Shown: positions 25,566-33,387, numbered from the stretch's first letter. The stretch: DNA of 64,000 nt from Paenibacillus pasadenensis DSM 19293 (GCF_000422485.1 NZ_KE383853.1:163539-227538); one strand, 5' to 3'. Program-made: numbers and translations. The notes: a model not told the origin generated them from the sequence alone.

Positions 25566-27374
25566 GTGACCCTGCCCGCCTTTGTCATGCGTATCGTAAA
25601 CCGGCTTAGTTTGAAATTCAAGCTGTTTGTGTTGTTGATCCTGATATCCATCATCCCAATTACCTTGGTCGCTTATAACTCCAATACGTTCATGTTCCGC
25701 TCCGGAACGGCGTATTCCGGTTCCATCTCATCGCAATACGTGGATTTCGTATCGACAGAGTTGAACGCCTATCTCCAGAGCCTGAATCAGTCCTTCGACC
25801 CTCTCTTCAGCACACCGGCCTTCGTTCATTACATGGGCACGCCAGACAGCTTTCTGAAGGAGCAGGCAGAGGATCTCATGCGGTTCCGCCCGCTCGTCCG
25901 GAGCTCGCTGCAATTTCATCCCGAGGTGATCGGCGTACTTTACTTGGACCGCTTGGGAAAGGCGTACTTCGACTCCTATCAACGGCAGCTCGATCCGGCT
26001 TATTCGTTCGGCGAAGACCCGTGGTATCAGAAGGCGTTCCGGATTAACCGGAATTCGTTGAGCGAGCCGCATTCCATGCCATACGTGCTTTACAGCAAAG
26101 ATACGACGTTCTCTTATATCCGGCCCATTCTGGACACGGATACCGGCGTAACGCGAGCCGTTTTCGTCGTGGAAATCCAAGAGAGCCGGGTCAAGGGCAT
26201 GCTCCGGGGCGAGCAGACCGGCCGCCCGGGCCAGGTGATCCTGATGCACACCCGAACCGGTGCCACCGTATCGGAGACGCCAGTCGACTCCGGCGTCATG
26301 CGCGATTTCCAAACGGCGCTGGCCGGTCACGCCGGGTCGAAGCAGCCGTTCCTTTTTCGCTCCGGTCAGACCGAATACCAGGCCAGCTACGCCGCGCTTG
26401 CCGACAGCCAGTGGCTGGTCGTCTGGACCGCGCCCCTGAATACGATCCATAAAGCGGTGCGGCAGACGGTTCAACTGTCGCTGCTGATTGCGGTCCTCAG
26501 CCTGCTTACAGCACTGATCGTTGCGTTTCCGGTCATGAGCGTCATTCTTCGTCCGCTGGACAAGCTTAAGGCCGGCATGCTGAATCTGGGACACGGCAAG
26601 TATGTGCCGATTCCGCAGGGAAGGCGGTATGACGAGATTGGCTATCTGATCCGCAGCTTCAACCAGACGCTGGAGAAGCTGCAGCGGATGGAGCGAGAGG
26701 TGTACCAGGCCAACCTGCGGGAAAAGGAGCGCGAGCTGCTGCAGCTGCAGGCTCAGATCAATCCGCATTTCCTGTTCAATACGCTTGAAACGATCGATTC
26801 CTATGCTTCCCGGAACAACGGCGAGGCGGTCGGCGAGATGGTGCAATCGGTCTCGCGCATGATGCGGCATACGGTCCGGAACGATGACGGCTGGGCGCCG
26901 CTCCGTGAGGAATTGGATTATATCCGGAATTTCCTGACGATCCATTACTACCGCAACGGCCGGGACTTGAACGCCCGCTTTGACATCGATCCTGCGGCCA
27001 TGGAGGTGCCGGTCATGAAGCTCAGCGTTCAACCGTATATCGAGAACGCGATCAAATACGGCTGGAGCCCCAACATGACGACGGACGAATTCAAGCTTAT
27101 CGTGAAGGTGTCCCTGCAGGAGAATCGCCTCGTGATCGACATCCAGGATACGGGCACCGGCATGCCGCCGGACGTGCTTCGCCGGATCCGGCAGCTGATC
27201 GCGCAACAAGGCGAGTCAAAGGATCCGTATTTCCGGTCGCATACCGGCGTGCGCAACACCTTCCGCCGGCTGTTCCTCGTTTATGGCAGCGAAGCGGAGG
27301 TCGCCGTCGAAAGCGAGCCCGGCGCGGGCACGCGGTTCCGGTTCCGGATACCAGCCGGACGATCGGATCGTTAA
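25566..27374 (+). CDS. Sensor histidine kinase (YesM family)
   Basis: 602 aa using GTG 25566, chosen because AGGAGG (25551-25556) lies 9 nt upstream; ATG 25587 is the alternative. TM1 at about 17-37, an extracellular Cache-like domain 38-300, TM2 at about 302-327, HAMP to about 380, His401 in QINPHFLFNTLETIDSYA (His_kinase family) and a HATPase domain with D-T-G-T-G-M-P. It phosphorylates the divergent YesN-type regulator in response to an external, probably sugar, signal, perhaps presented by the orphan binding lipoprotein. A weak hairpin follows the gene. Confidence 0.92.
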   Translation: MTLPAFVMRIVNRLSLKFKLFVLLILISIIPITLVAYNSNTFMFRSGTAYSGSISSQYVDFVSTELNAYLQSLNQSFDPLFSTPAFVHYMGTPDSFLKEQAEDLMRFRPLVRSSLQFHPEVIGVLYLDRLGKAYFDSYQRQLDPAYSFGEDPWYQKAFRINRNSLSEPHSMPYVLYSKDTTFSYIRPILDTDTGVTRAVFVVEIQESRVKGMLRGEQTGRPGQVILMHTRTGATVSETPVDSGVMRDFQTALAGHAGSKQPFLFRSGQTEYQASYAALADSQWLVVWTAPLNTIHKAVRQTVQLSLLIAVLSLLTALIVAFPVMSVILRPLDKLKAGMLNLGHGKYVPIPQGRRYDEIGYLIRSFNQTLEKLQRMEREVYQANLREKERELLQLQAQINPHFLFNTLETIDSYASRNNGEAVGEMVQSVSRMMRHTVRNDDGWAPLREELDYIRNFLTIHYYRNGRDLNARFDIDPAAMEVPVMKLSVQPYIENAIKYGWSPNMTTDEFKLIVKVSLQENRLVIDIQDTGTGMPPDVLRRIRQLIAQQGESKDPYFRSHTGVRNTFRRLFLVYGSEAEVAVESEPGAGTRFRFRIPAGRSDR

Positions 27375-27398
27375 GTATCCCTTCGCGATAAACGACAA

Positions 27399-27438
27399 AG
27401 AGGCAGCCCCGAACGGAGATTCGTTCGGGACTGTCTCT
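27399..27438. terminator. Hairpin between kinase gene and convergent dehydrogenase gene
   Basis: AGAGgCAGccCCGAACG/CGTTCGGGaCTGtCTCT, a long imperfect stem between convergent genes; weak T tracts on both sides. Confidence 0.6.
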
Positions 27439-27474
27439 GCTTCATGATCTCGTGTGTTCCGGGAGCGTTACTCG

Positions 27475-28641
27475 TTACTCGACGGTTTTGACCCATGTGC
27501 CGCTTTTTGCGGAAGCTAGGATCGCATCGGAAATGACATGGATGCGATAGCCGTCGTGGAAATTCGGAGATACGTCGGTATCGTTGACAATGGCGGAGAT
27601 GAAATCATGCGCTTCGATAATTTTCGTCTCGCCATAACCGATGCCAAGTGCCGGAATCGGCCAAAGCGCCGGGCCGTTCGGATGCGCCGGGCCCGTATAG
27701 ATCGTCCGGAATCCGCGACGGTCGTCCGGATCGTCGGCGAAGCAGACCTGCAGCTCGTCGCGGCGTTCGTAGTTGAACGCGATGGAGCCTTTTTCCCCAT
27801 GGATTTCGAACGTCAAAAAGTTGTTGCGTCCCCATGCGTTGCGCGTCGCTTCCATGCTGCCGACTGCACCGTTCTCGAACCGGAGCAGCGTGCTGATCTC
27901 GTCGTCGACGTCGACAGCCTCCTTTTTGACCTCGCCTGAAGCCTTCACGGTTCCCAGCTTATCGACCGGCCCGGATGATACCGGCCGTTCCTTGATCCAC
28001 GTCTGGGCCGTGCCCATGACCTCGGTAATTTCGCCCACCAGATAACGGGCAAAATCGATGACGTGGGTGCCGATGTCGCCCAGCGTGCCCGATCCGGCGA
28101 CGTCCTTCCGGAACCGCCAGGACAGCGGCGAATTCGGATCGGCCGACCAGTCCTGCAAATAGGTCCCGCGGAAGTTCAACACGCGGCCAATTGCCCCTTC
28201 TTCGATATATTTCTTCGCCAGCGCGACAGCCGGCGTCCGACGGTAGTTGAAAGCAACCATATGCTTTACGCCCGCTGCGGTAACGGCATCCAGCATCTGC
28301 TTGGCTTCCTCGGTCGTCCGGGCAAGCGGCTTCTCGGAAATGATATGCTTGCCTGCCTTGGCTGCCGCGATCGCGATTTCGGCGTGCGTATTGTTCGGCG
28401 TCACAATGTCGATGATGTCGATGGATGGATCCTCGACCACTTTTCTCCAGTCGGAAGCGTAGCATTCGAAGCCGTAACGGGCTGCCGCTTCCTGCGCCAG
28501 GTCGTCCCGAATATCCACGACGGTCTTGCGAACCGGAATGGCCGGTGCCGGCCAGAAGAACATCGGCATCCCTGCATAGGCGAGCGAGTGGGCCTTGCCC
28601 ATAAACCCGCCGCCGATCATTCCAACATTTAATGTGCGCAT
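27475..28641 (-). CDS. Gfo/Idh/MocA family oxidoreductase
   Basis: 388 aa. Rossmann start V-G-M-I-G-G-G-F-M-G-K-A-H, E-K-P-L-A with the catalytic Lys, and G-T-L-G-D-I-G-T-H-V-I-D-F-A in the C-terminal domain. The layout F-M-G-K-A-H...M-F-F...T-Y-L-Q-D-W is shared with the dehydrogenase at 43.5 kb, and resembles levoglucosan/inositol-type dehydrogenases. It is 68 bp downstream of the second sugar-binding protein and so forms a two-gene operon with it. NAD(P)-dependent oxidation of the bound sugar is the probable role. Confidence 0.9.
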   Translation of the reverse strand: MRTLNVGMIGGGFMGKAHSLAYAGMPMFFWPAPAIPVRKTVVDIRDDLAQEAAARYGFECYASDWRKVVEDPSIDIIDIVTPNNTHAEIAIAAAKAGKHIISEKPLARTTEEAKQMLDAVTAAGVKHMVAFNYRRTPAVALAKKYIEEGAIGRVLNFRGTYLQDWSADPNSPLSWRFRKDVAGSGTLGDIGTHVIDFARYLVGEITEVMGTAQTWIKERPVSSGPVDKLGTVKASGEVKKEAVDVDDEISTLLRFENGAVGSMEATRNAWGRNNFLTFEIHGEKGSIAFNYERRDELQVCFADDPDDRRGFRTIYTGPAHPNGPALWPIPALGIGYGETKIIEAHDFISAIVNDTDVSPNFHDGYRIHVISDAILASAKSGTWVKTVE

Positions 28642-28709
28642 ATGCCATTCTCTCCTTCTCTGTCTGTATCGGTTTGGTAGGGACGGAACTTCCGCTTCTG
28701 CTTATACGC

Positions 28710-29915
28710 CTATTTTTGGGCCGCGTCCTGGATCGTTTTGGGCGCATCCGCATGGTAAACGGTCTTCCACGAATCCAGGATGTTTTCCTGATGGACGGAC
28801 AGCGCCGGAACCGCAACATAAGGAGGCGTCTCCTTGCCGAGCAGCGCATGGGCAGCCAGGATGGCTTCCGCTACGCCTTGGTCATACGGCAGCTGGGCGC
28901 CGAGCCCCTTGATCATGCCGCCTTTGGCGATTTCCAGGGCAACGTTCGTGCCGAGATCGATCGTGGAAATGGCGAGATCGGTGCGGCCTGCCGAACGGGC
29001 GGCGGCCATGGCGCCTTCAGCCGGCACATCCCATACGACGAACATGCCCTTCAGCTTGGGGTGCTTGGTCAGCATCGCCGCGGCTACTTTCTCGCCGTCG
29101 TTCGGACCTGCAATGCCGCCGCGCTCGACGATATGAATATTCGGATACGATTCCTTGATCGTCTTCTCGAACGCTTCGGTGCGCTGCTTCGTCACGAAGA
29201 AGTCCGCGTCGTGGAAGATCACGCCAATGTCGCCTTCTTCGCCGATCGCCTTGGCGAGAATGTGTGCGGCTTCTACGCCGTTGCCGTAGTTGTCGGCGGA
29301 AACGACACTCACATAATCCTGGCCGGCCGTTAGACCTGCGGCTTTATTGTCCATGAAGACGAGCTTGACGCCCTGGGCAGCCGCCTTCTTGTACGCACTT
29401 GCCGTAGATACGGCGTCGACCGGAATGCTCACGAGAATATCCGGCTTCTTGGCCAGAATCGTCTCGATATTGGCGACCTGCGTTTCCGCCTTGAAGTTCG
29501 CGTCAGTCGTGGCTACGATCTCGATGTTCATCTTGGCGAACGTATCCTTCAGCCCCTTGAGCTGAGCGGCCGACCAGTCGTTGCCGGCATAGTGCATCGA
29601 GATCGCTGCCGTAAAGTTGCCTTCCTGGACCTTTGCCAGCTCCTCCGGCGATAGCGACAACGTCTTGGCCGAGACAGCGCTTTCGCCGTCTGGACCTTTG
29701 CTCAGGATGTCCTTGTCCGGCAGGTCCTGATTAATGGTGATCGGACCGTCGACCGGGCCAGCCGTATCCGGCGTTGTGTTGGCCGCAGTATTGGATGCCT
29801 GGTTGCCCGACGCCTCAACGGCGTTATTCGAATTTGTTGTCGAGCCTCCGTTGCCGCAGGCAGCGAGAAGGAACAGGAAAACAAGCATAGTAGACAGCAG
29901 GGTCGTTCTTTTCAT
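28710..29915 (-). CDS. Sugar-binding lipoprotein (periplasmic-binding protein type 1, CUT2) copy 2
   Basis: 401 aa. Signal MKRTTLLSTMLVFLFLLAAC with lipobox LAAC and an Asn/Thr/Ala linker. Paralogue of the binding protein at 21.2-22.4 kb: shared V-W-D-V-P-A-E-G region, I-D-L-G-T-N-V-A, GLGAQLPYDQGVAEAILA and W-K-T-V-Y-H-A-D-A-P near the end. It has no ATPase or permease gene beside it, so it probably feeds the transporter of the first operon. Its promoter carries the same paired element at the same spacing. A G-rich ribosome site precedes the ATG. Confidence 0.92.
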   Translation of the reverse strand: MKRTTLLSTMLVFLFLLAACGNGGSTTNSNNAVEASGNQASNTAANTTPDTAGPVDGPITINQDLPDKDILSKGPDGESAVSAKTLSLSPEELAKVQEGNFTAAISMHYAGNDWSAAQLKGLKDTFAKMNIEIVATTDANFKAETQVANIETILAKKPDILVSIPVDAVSTASAYKKAAAQGVKLVFMDNKAAGLTAGQDYVSVVSADNYGNGVEAAHILAKAIGEEGDIGVIFHDADFFVTKQRTEAFEKTIKESYPNIHIVERGGIAGPNDGEKVAAAMLTKHPKLKGMFVVWDVPAEGAMAAARSAGRTDLAISTIDLGTNVALEIAKGGMIKGLGAQLPYDQGVAEAILAAHALLGKETPPYVAVPALSVHQENILDSWKTVYHADAPKTIQDAAQK

Positions 29916-30047
29916 GGCTTATGGCCCCCCATTCGGTTTTTAATCATGTTCTATTGCCAAAAGAAGCGCAGCTTTCCTCCCTCCCCCTTTTGATGACAGG
30001 ACCTTCAATTTTCTGCAGCGCGACAGGCGCGGCTCGCATCTAAGCCA

Positions 30048-30113
30048 AGTATAAAAGGCATTTTGAACCGGAATAAGCAGAATAAATTAGCCGGAAGCGC
30101 GGGTATTTTTAGC
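30048..30113 (-). promoter_or_regulatory. Activator-type promoter of sugar-binding protein copy 2
   Basis: Minus strand: GCTAAAAAT (30113-30105), GCTAATTT (30091-30084), -10 TATACT (30053-30048). Spacing is identical to 22469-22534. Confidence 0.7.
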
Positions 30114-30245
30114 GTCGGCTATTTCGCGCGACTATGACCCGAAGGCAAAAAAAATAGCCTCGCAGTCGACGGCGCTCCCCCCGAAGGACGTCCGCGCCGA
30201 CATGCCGGGCAGCGTCGTGCTCATCTGTGCAGCCATCTATAAACA

Positions 30246-30280
30246 AAGGAGGGCAATGCCCAATTGGCATTGCCCTCCTT
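30246..30280 (-). terminator. Hairpin downstream of TrmH-family gene
   Basis: Perfect 15-bp stem AAGGAGGGCAATGCC/GGCATTGCCCTCCTT with a 5-nt loop, about 120 bp after the TrmH stop. T-rich flank TGTTTAT on the minus strand. Confidence 0.7.
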
Positions 30281-30402
30281 CTTGCATCGAAAGTTGCTCA
30301 GGCCGCTAATCGCGATTGAACAACATGTCTTGATGCGAGCCCATCGTTTCAGCTGGCGACAAGCGAAAACCTGCAACGCATACGCTTTTTCCCGTCCTTC
30401 GC

Positions 30403-31206
30403 CTAAAACTCCCGCTGCCGCATCGCCTCGTACAGCACGATCGTGGCGGCCATCGCCACATTGAGCGATTCGCTGCGTCCCTTCATCGGGATCAGGACGC
30501 CGTAATCCATCTGCTGCAGCGACAGCGGCGACAGTCCGTCGGCCTCGCTGCCGAGCAGCAGCCAGGTCGGCTCCGTCAAGTCGCACTCGTACAGCCCGCG
30601 CGCCGCCTGCAGGCTCGTGCCCGCGAGCTTCATCCCGCGCGACCGCGCCTCCGGCAGCAGCTCGGCCAGATCGCCCTCCAGCACAGGCAGATGAAACAGC
30701 GAGCCCATCGTCGAGCGCACGACCTTGGGGTTGTACAGGTCGACGCAGCCTCGGCCCAGCACGACCGCGTCGGCTCCGGCCGCGTCCGCGCTGCGGATGA
30801 TCGTGCCGGCGTTGCCGGGGTCGCGCACGCCGTCCAGCACGACGACGAAGCCGCGCTCGCGGTAGAGCGCCGAGCGGTCCGCCGACGGCTTGTCGACGAC
30901 GGCGAATGCCGGCGGCGGCGAGTCGGTGCCGGCGCACTTCGCGACGACGGCGCGCGAGGCCGCGACGAGCTCGACGGCCTTGCCGTAGAGGCGCAGCGGC
31001 TCCGCCAGCTCCGGCGGCAAGCCCCGTTCCGCGTCGTAGACGACGGCGCGCACGACGGCTCCGCAGGAGAGCGCCTCGGCGATCATATGCGGCCCTTCGG
31101 CGAGGAACTGGCCGAGCCGGTCGCGATGCTTCTTTTCCTGCAGGGAGGCCCATGCCTTGACCTTGGGATTGGCGGTCGAGGCGATCGTCAGCGGCGCCTC
31201 GATCAC
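30403..31206 (-). CDS. TrmH/SpoU family RNA 2'-O-methyltransferase
   Basis: 267 aa from GTG 31206, which overlaps the stop of the upstream K-channel gene as GTGA and follows GAGGTGAAG. SpoU motif 1 (D-P-G-N-A-G-T-I-I-R-S-A-D), motif 2 (L-L-L-G-S-E-A-D-G-L-S) and motif 3 (IPMKGRSESLNVAMAATIVL) form the trefoil-knot SAM site. The N-terminal substrate-binding part begins T-I-A-S-T-A-N-P-K-V-K. Resembles YsgA-type 23S rRNA methyltransferases; the target nucleotide is unknown. Co-transcribed with the ktr gene. Confidence 0.9.
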   Translation of the reverse strand: MIEAPLTIASTANPKVKAWASLQEKKHRDRLGQFLAEGPHMIAEALSCGAVVRAVVYDAERGLPPELAEPLRLYGKAVELVAASRAVVAKCAGTDSPPPAFAVVDKPSADRSALYRERGFVVVLDGVRDPGNAGTIIRSADAAGADAVVLGRGCVDLYNPKVVRSTMGSLFHLPVLEGDLAELLPEARSRGMKLAGTSLQAARGLYECDLTEPTWLLLGSEADGLSPLSLQQMDYGVLIPMKGRSESLNVAMAATIVLYEAMRQREF

Positions 31207-31886
31207 CGGCTCTTCACCTCGCGCGTCACGGCAAACTCGACCTCGAGCCGCAGCAGATCCTTGTTGGCGCCGACGATGACGAGCACGTCGCCGCTGCGGA
31301 TGACCTGATCCGGCATCGGCGTGATGTCCATCTTGCCGCCGGCCTTGATGCCGAGCACGTTGCATTGGTACTTGGCCCGGATGTCGAGCTGCTTGATCGT
31401 GCGGCCGAGCATCGCGTCCGGTGCCTCGAACTCGATGATGCCGTGCTCCGGCGTCAGCTCGATGAAGTCGAGCACGCTCGGCGAGATCAGATGATGGGCG
31501 ACCCTAAGCCCCATGTCCCGCTCCGGATAGATGACGCGGTCCGCGCCGATCTTGCCGAGCACCTTGCCGTGCAGCTCGTTCTGCGCCTTGACGATCAGCT
31601 GCGGCACGCCGAGATCCTTGAGGATGAGCGTCGTCAGGATGCTCGCCTGGATGTCCTCCCCGATGGCGACGACGACGACGTCGAAGTTGCGGATGCCGAT
31701 CGCGCGCAGCGCCTCCTCGTCGGTCGTGTCGGCCGATACCGCATGGGTGACGATCGGCGCCATGTCCTGGATCCGTTCCTCGTCGCTGTCGATGGCGAGC
31801 ACCTCGAAGCCCATCTCCGACAGCGCCTGGGCGACGCTTGAGCCGAAGCGGCCCATGCCGATGACGGCAAACTGCTTTTTGCGCAT
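31203..31886 (-). CDS. Ktr-type potassium channel regulatory subunit (TrkA family)
   Basis: 227 aa, the size of B. subtilis KtrA/KtrC. RCK/TrkA-N Rossmann domain (F-A-V-I-G-M-G-R-F-G-S-S-V) binding NAD(H)/ATP/c-di-AMP-type ligands, with the acidic end of strand 2 (L-A-I-D-S-D-E), then a TrkA-C domain in the last 80 residues (N-V-L-G-I-K-A-G-G). It gates a KtrB/KtrD membrane subunit that is not encoded in this window. A consensus extended -10 lies 42 bp upstream. First gene of a two-gene operon with the methyltransferase. Confidence 0.92.
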   Translation of the reverse strand: MRKKQFAVIGMGRFGSSVAQALSEMGFEVLAIDSDEERIQDMAPIVTHAVSADTTDEEALRAIGIRNFDVVVVAIGEDIQASILTTLILKDLGVPQLIVKAQNELHGKVLGKIGADRVIYPERDMGLRVAHHLISPSVLDFIELTPEHGIIEFEAPDAMLGRTIKQLDIRAKYQCNVLGIKAGGKMDITPMPDQVIRSGDVLVIVGANKDLLRLEVEFAVTREVKSR

Positions 31887-31927
31887 GCCTTACCTTCCCG
31901 CCTTTCCAATCCGCTCTGATGGCATCC

Positions 31928-31936
31928 ATTATAGCA
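31928..31936 (-). promoter_or_regulatory. Extended -10 promoter of the ktr operon
   Basis: Minus strand TGCTATAAT (perfect TATAAT with upstream TGn); the -35 is weak. Read on the plus strand the same bases give CATTATA, which fits the SigG -10 consensus, upstream of sspI. Confidence 0.6.
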
Positions 31937-32019
31937 TACGGCAGGCGATTTCCCGAATGTCCGCGGCCCGGGACGGGCAACCTAACGGCGATCCGAATTC
32001 AAGGAGGAATGAGCAAGCG

Positions 32020-32244
32020 ATGAGCCAATTCAACCTGCGAGAGGCGATAACGCAGATCGTGCAGGACAAGTCCGAAGGCGAGCTGAGCGAGATCATCCGG
32101 GATTCCATCGACAGCGACGAAAAGGCCCTTCCGGGCCTCGGCGTGCTGTTCGAGATGATCTGGAAGGACAGCGCGGCCGCCGAGCAGCAGTCGCTCGTCG
32201 GCAAGCTGCACGGGCATCTGCACAGCCAGTCGCAGCAGAGCTGA
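32020..32244 (+). CDS. sspI: Small acid-soluble spore protein SspI
   Basis: 74 aa. Matches the minor SASP SspI: L-R-E-A-I near the start, D-S-I-D-S-D-E-K in the middle and the diagnostic LPGLGVLFEMIW. ATG 32020 has AAGGAGGA 12 nt upstream; an earlier ATG at 32009 opens a five-codon frame and is not the start. SspI is made in the forespore (SigG regulon in B. subtilis). Monocistronic with a strong terminator. Marks the organism as an endospore former. Confidence 0.93.
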   Translation: MSQFNLREAITQIVQDKSEGELSEIIRDSIDSDEKALPGLGVLFEMIWKDSAAAEQQSLVGKLHGHLHSQSQQS

Positions 32245-32313
32245 TCTTTCCGCCTTGCCGCATGCCGTCCGGCTTGCGAGCGTTCCGGCCTATTGGGCCG
32301 AACAAGCCCCGAC

Positions 32314-32351
32314 AGCCCTGTTTTCGCGACCTCCGCGAAAACAGGGCTTTT
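32314..32351. terminator. Bidirectional terminator of sspI and the purine operon
   Basis: Perfect 15-bp stem AGCCCTGTTTTCGCG/CGCGAAAACAGGGCT, loop ACCTC, then TTTT on the plus strand. Confidence 0.85.
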
Positions 32352-32355
32352 GGAG

Positions 32356-33387
32356 CTAGGCCATGCAGGTGCGCATGCCCATGCCGGCGATCCATTTCCG
32401 ATAGGCGACCGACAGCTTGTCAGCCTTATGGTTCAGCTCGGCCTGCAGGTCAAGCGGCAGCAGCTCCGGCTTTTGCGTCTCGATGATCCACTTGTCCTGC
32501 TCGAATACCGTATCCTGGAAGTCGATGAAGCTCTGATCGTCCACGTCGAACGCATAGTTGCGCGACACCGGCATATAGACGAGGCACTCCTTCTCCGACA
32601 CCGGCAGCACCGTCAGCATGATCCACAGCGTCTGGCCGGTAGCCGCATCGCGCTTGGACAGCCGCGCGGCCAGCGGACGGAACACCTCCTTGACGTACAC
32701 ATAGGTCGTGCCCTCGGCATGCTCCGAGCCGGAGTGGGCGACCGGCTGGAAAATCGGCACATCTCCGGTGTAGACGCGCCCCTCCTCGCGGTACACCTCG
32801 AAGTCCGGCAGCTCCGCATAATCGGGATGACCGAGCAGGCCGCCATGCACATACATCAGATGGGCGAAGTCGGTGAAGTTCTCGATGACGCGCGTGCCCG
32901 CCGCGTTCACGCGGTAGGGACCGCAGACGAGCGGCCGATATTCCGCCGTCTCGAATTCGGCGAAGTCGGGCAGCTCGGCGGCCGGCTCGCCGATGCACAC
33001 CCAGACGATGCCGTATTTTTCGCGCGCCTGATATTTGACCGCCCTGGCGCGCGGCGGGATGCGGTCGTCCTTGCCTTGCGCCGGGATGCACACGCATTTG
33101 CCGTCGGCATCGTACTTCCAGCCATGGTATGGACAGACGAGATCGCGGTCGTTCTCCACCCAGCCCTTGGACAGCATCGCCCCGCGATGGACGCACAGGT
33201 CGCGCAGCGCATGCACGCCTCGCGACGTGCGGTAGACGGCGACGCGCTCGCCGAGCACGATGACGGACAGAGGCTTTTGCTGCAGCTCGGCCGACGAGCA
33301 GGCCGGATGCCACTCATGCTCCAGGACGCCGTCCTTGAGCGGCGCCGGATCGGCGTAGTTCGAGGTGTTCGGGATTGTCATGCTCAT
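32356..33387 (-). CDS. Rieske non-heme iron oxygenase (N/O-demethylase or ring-hydroxylase type)
   Basis: 343 aa. [2Fe-2S] Rieske motif C-V-H-R-G ... C-P-Y-H-G-W (CxH-x17-CxxH) in residues 60-90, and the mononuclear iron site E-N-F-T-D-F-A-H-L-M-Y-V-H (two His plus a later Asp) near 170. The start E-W-H-P-A-C-S-S-A-E-L resembles the F-W-H-P-V-C opening of phthalate-type and methylxanthine N-demethylase oxygenases (NdmA/NdmB, about 350 aa). It is the last gene of a nucleobase/nucleoside uptake operon under apparent PucR control, so a methylated or modified purine is a plausible substrate. No reductase partner is encoded here. Confidence 0.88.
   Translation of the reverse strand: MSMTIPNTSNYADPAPLKDGVLEHEWHPACSSAELQQKPLSVIVLGERVAVYRTSRGVHALRDLCVHRGAMLSKGWVENDRDLVCPYHGWKYDADGKCVCIPAQGKDDRIPPRARAVKYQAREKYGIVWVCIGEPAAELPDFAEFETAEYRPLVCGPYRVNAAGTRVIENFTDFAHLMYVHGGLLGHPDYAELPDFEVYREEGRVYTGDVPIFQPVAHSGSEHAEGTTYVYVKEVFRPLAARLSKRDAATGQTLWIMLTVLPVSEKECLVYMPVSRNYAFDVDDQSFIDFQDTVFEQDKWIIETQKPELLPLDLQAELNHKADKLSVAYRKWIAGMGMRTCMA

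Larger units (their letters stand above)
29916..30402. other. 487-bp intergenic region
   Basis: Holds the promoter of the second sugar-binding protein (30048-30113), a long untranslated leader toward it and the terminator downstream of the TrmH gene (30246-30280). No open frame, repeat or structured RNA is supported in the rest. Confidence 0.6.

Noticed and set aside
15578..28641. Naming the island a levoglucosan pathway
   Set aside because: Enzyme classes fit but only one TIM-barrel partner is present, and Gfo/Idh/MocA substrates cannot be told by eye; kept as a hypothesis only.
15400..30150. Integration borders or attachment repeats of the low-GC block
   Set aside because: No integrase, tRNA fragment or direct repeat was found at either side.
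32009..32023. Five-codon open frame overlapping the sspI start (ATG AGC AAG CGA TGA)
   Set aside because: Its ATG is only 1-2 nt from the AAGGAGG site, too close for efficient initiation; sspI at 32020 uses the site.
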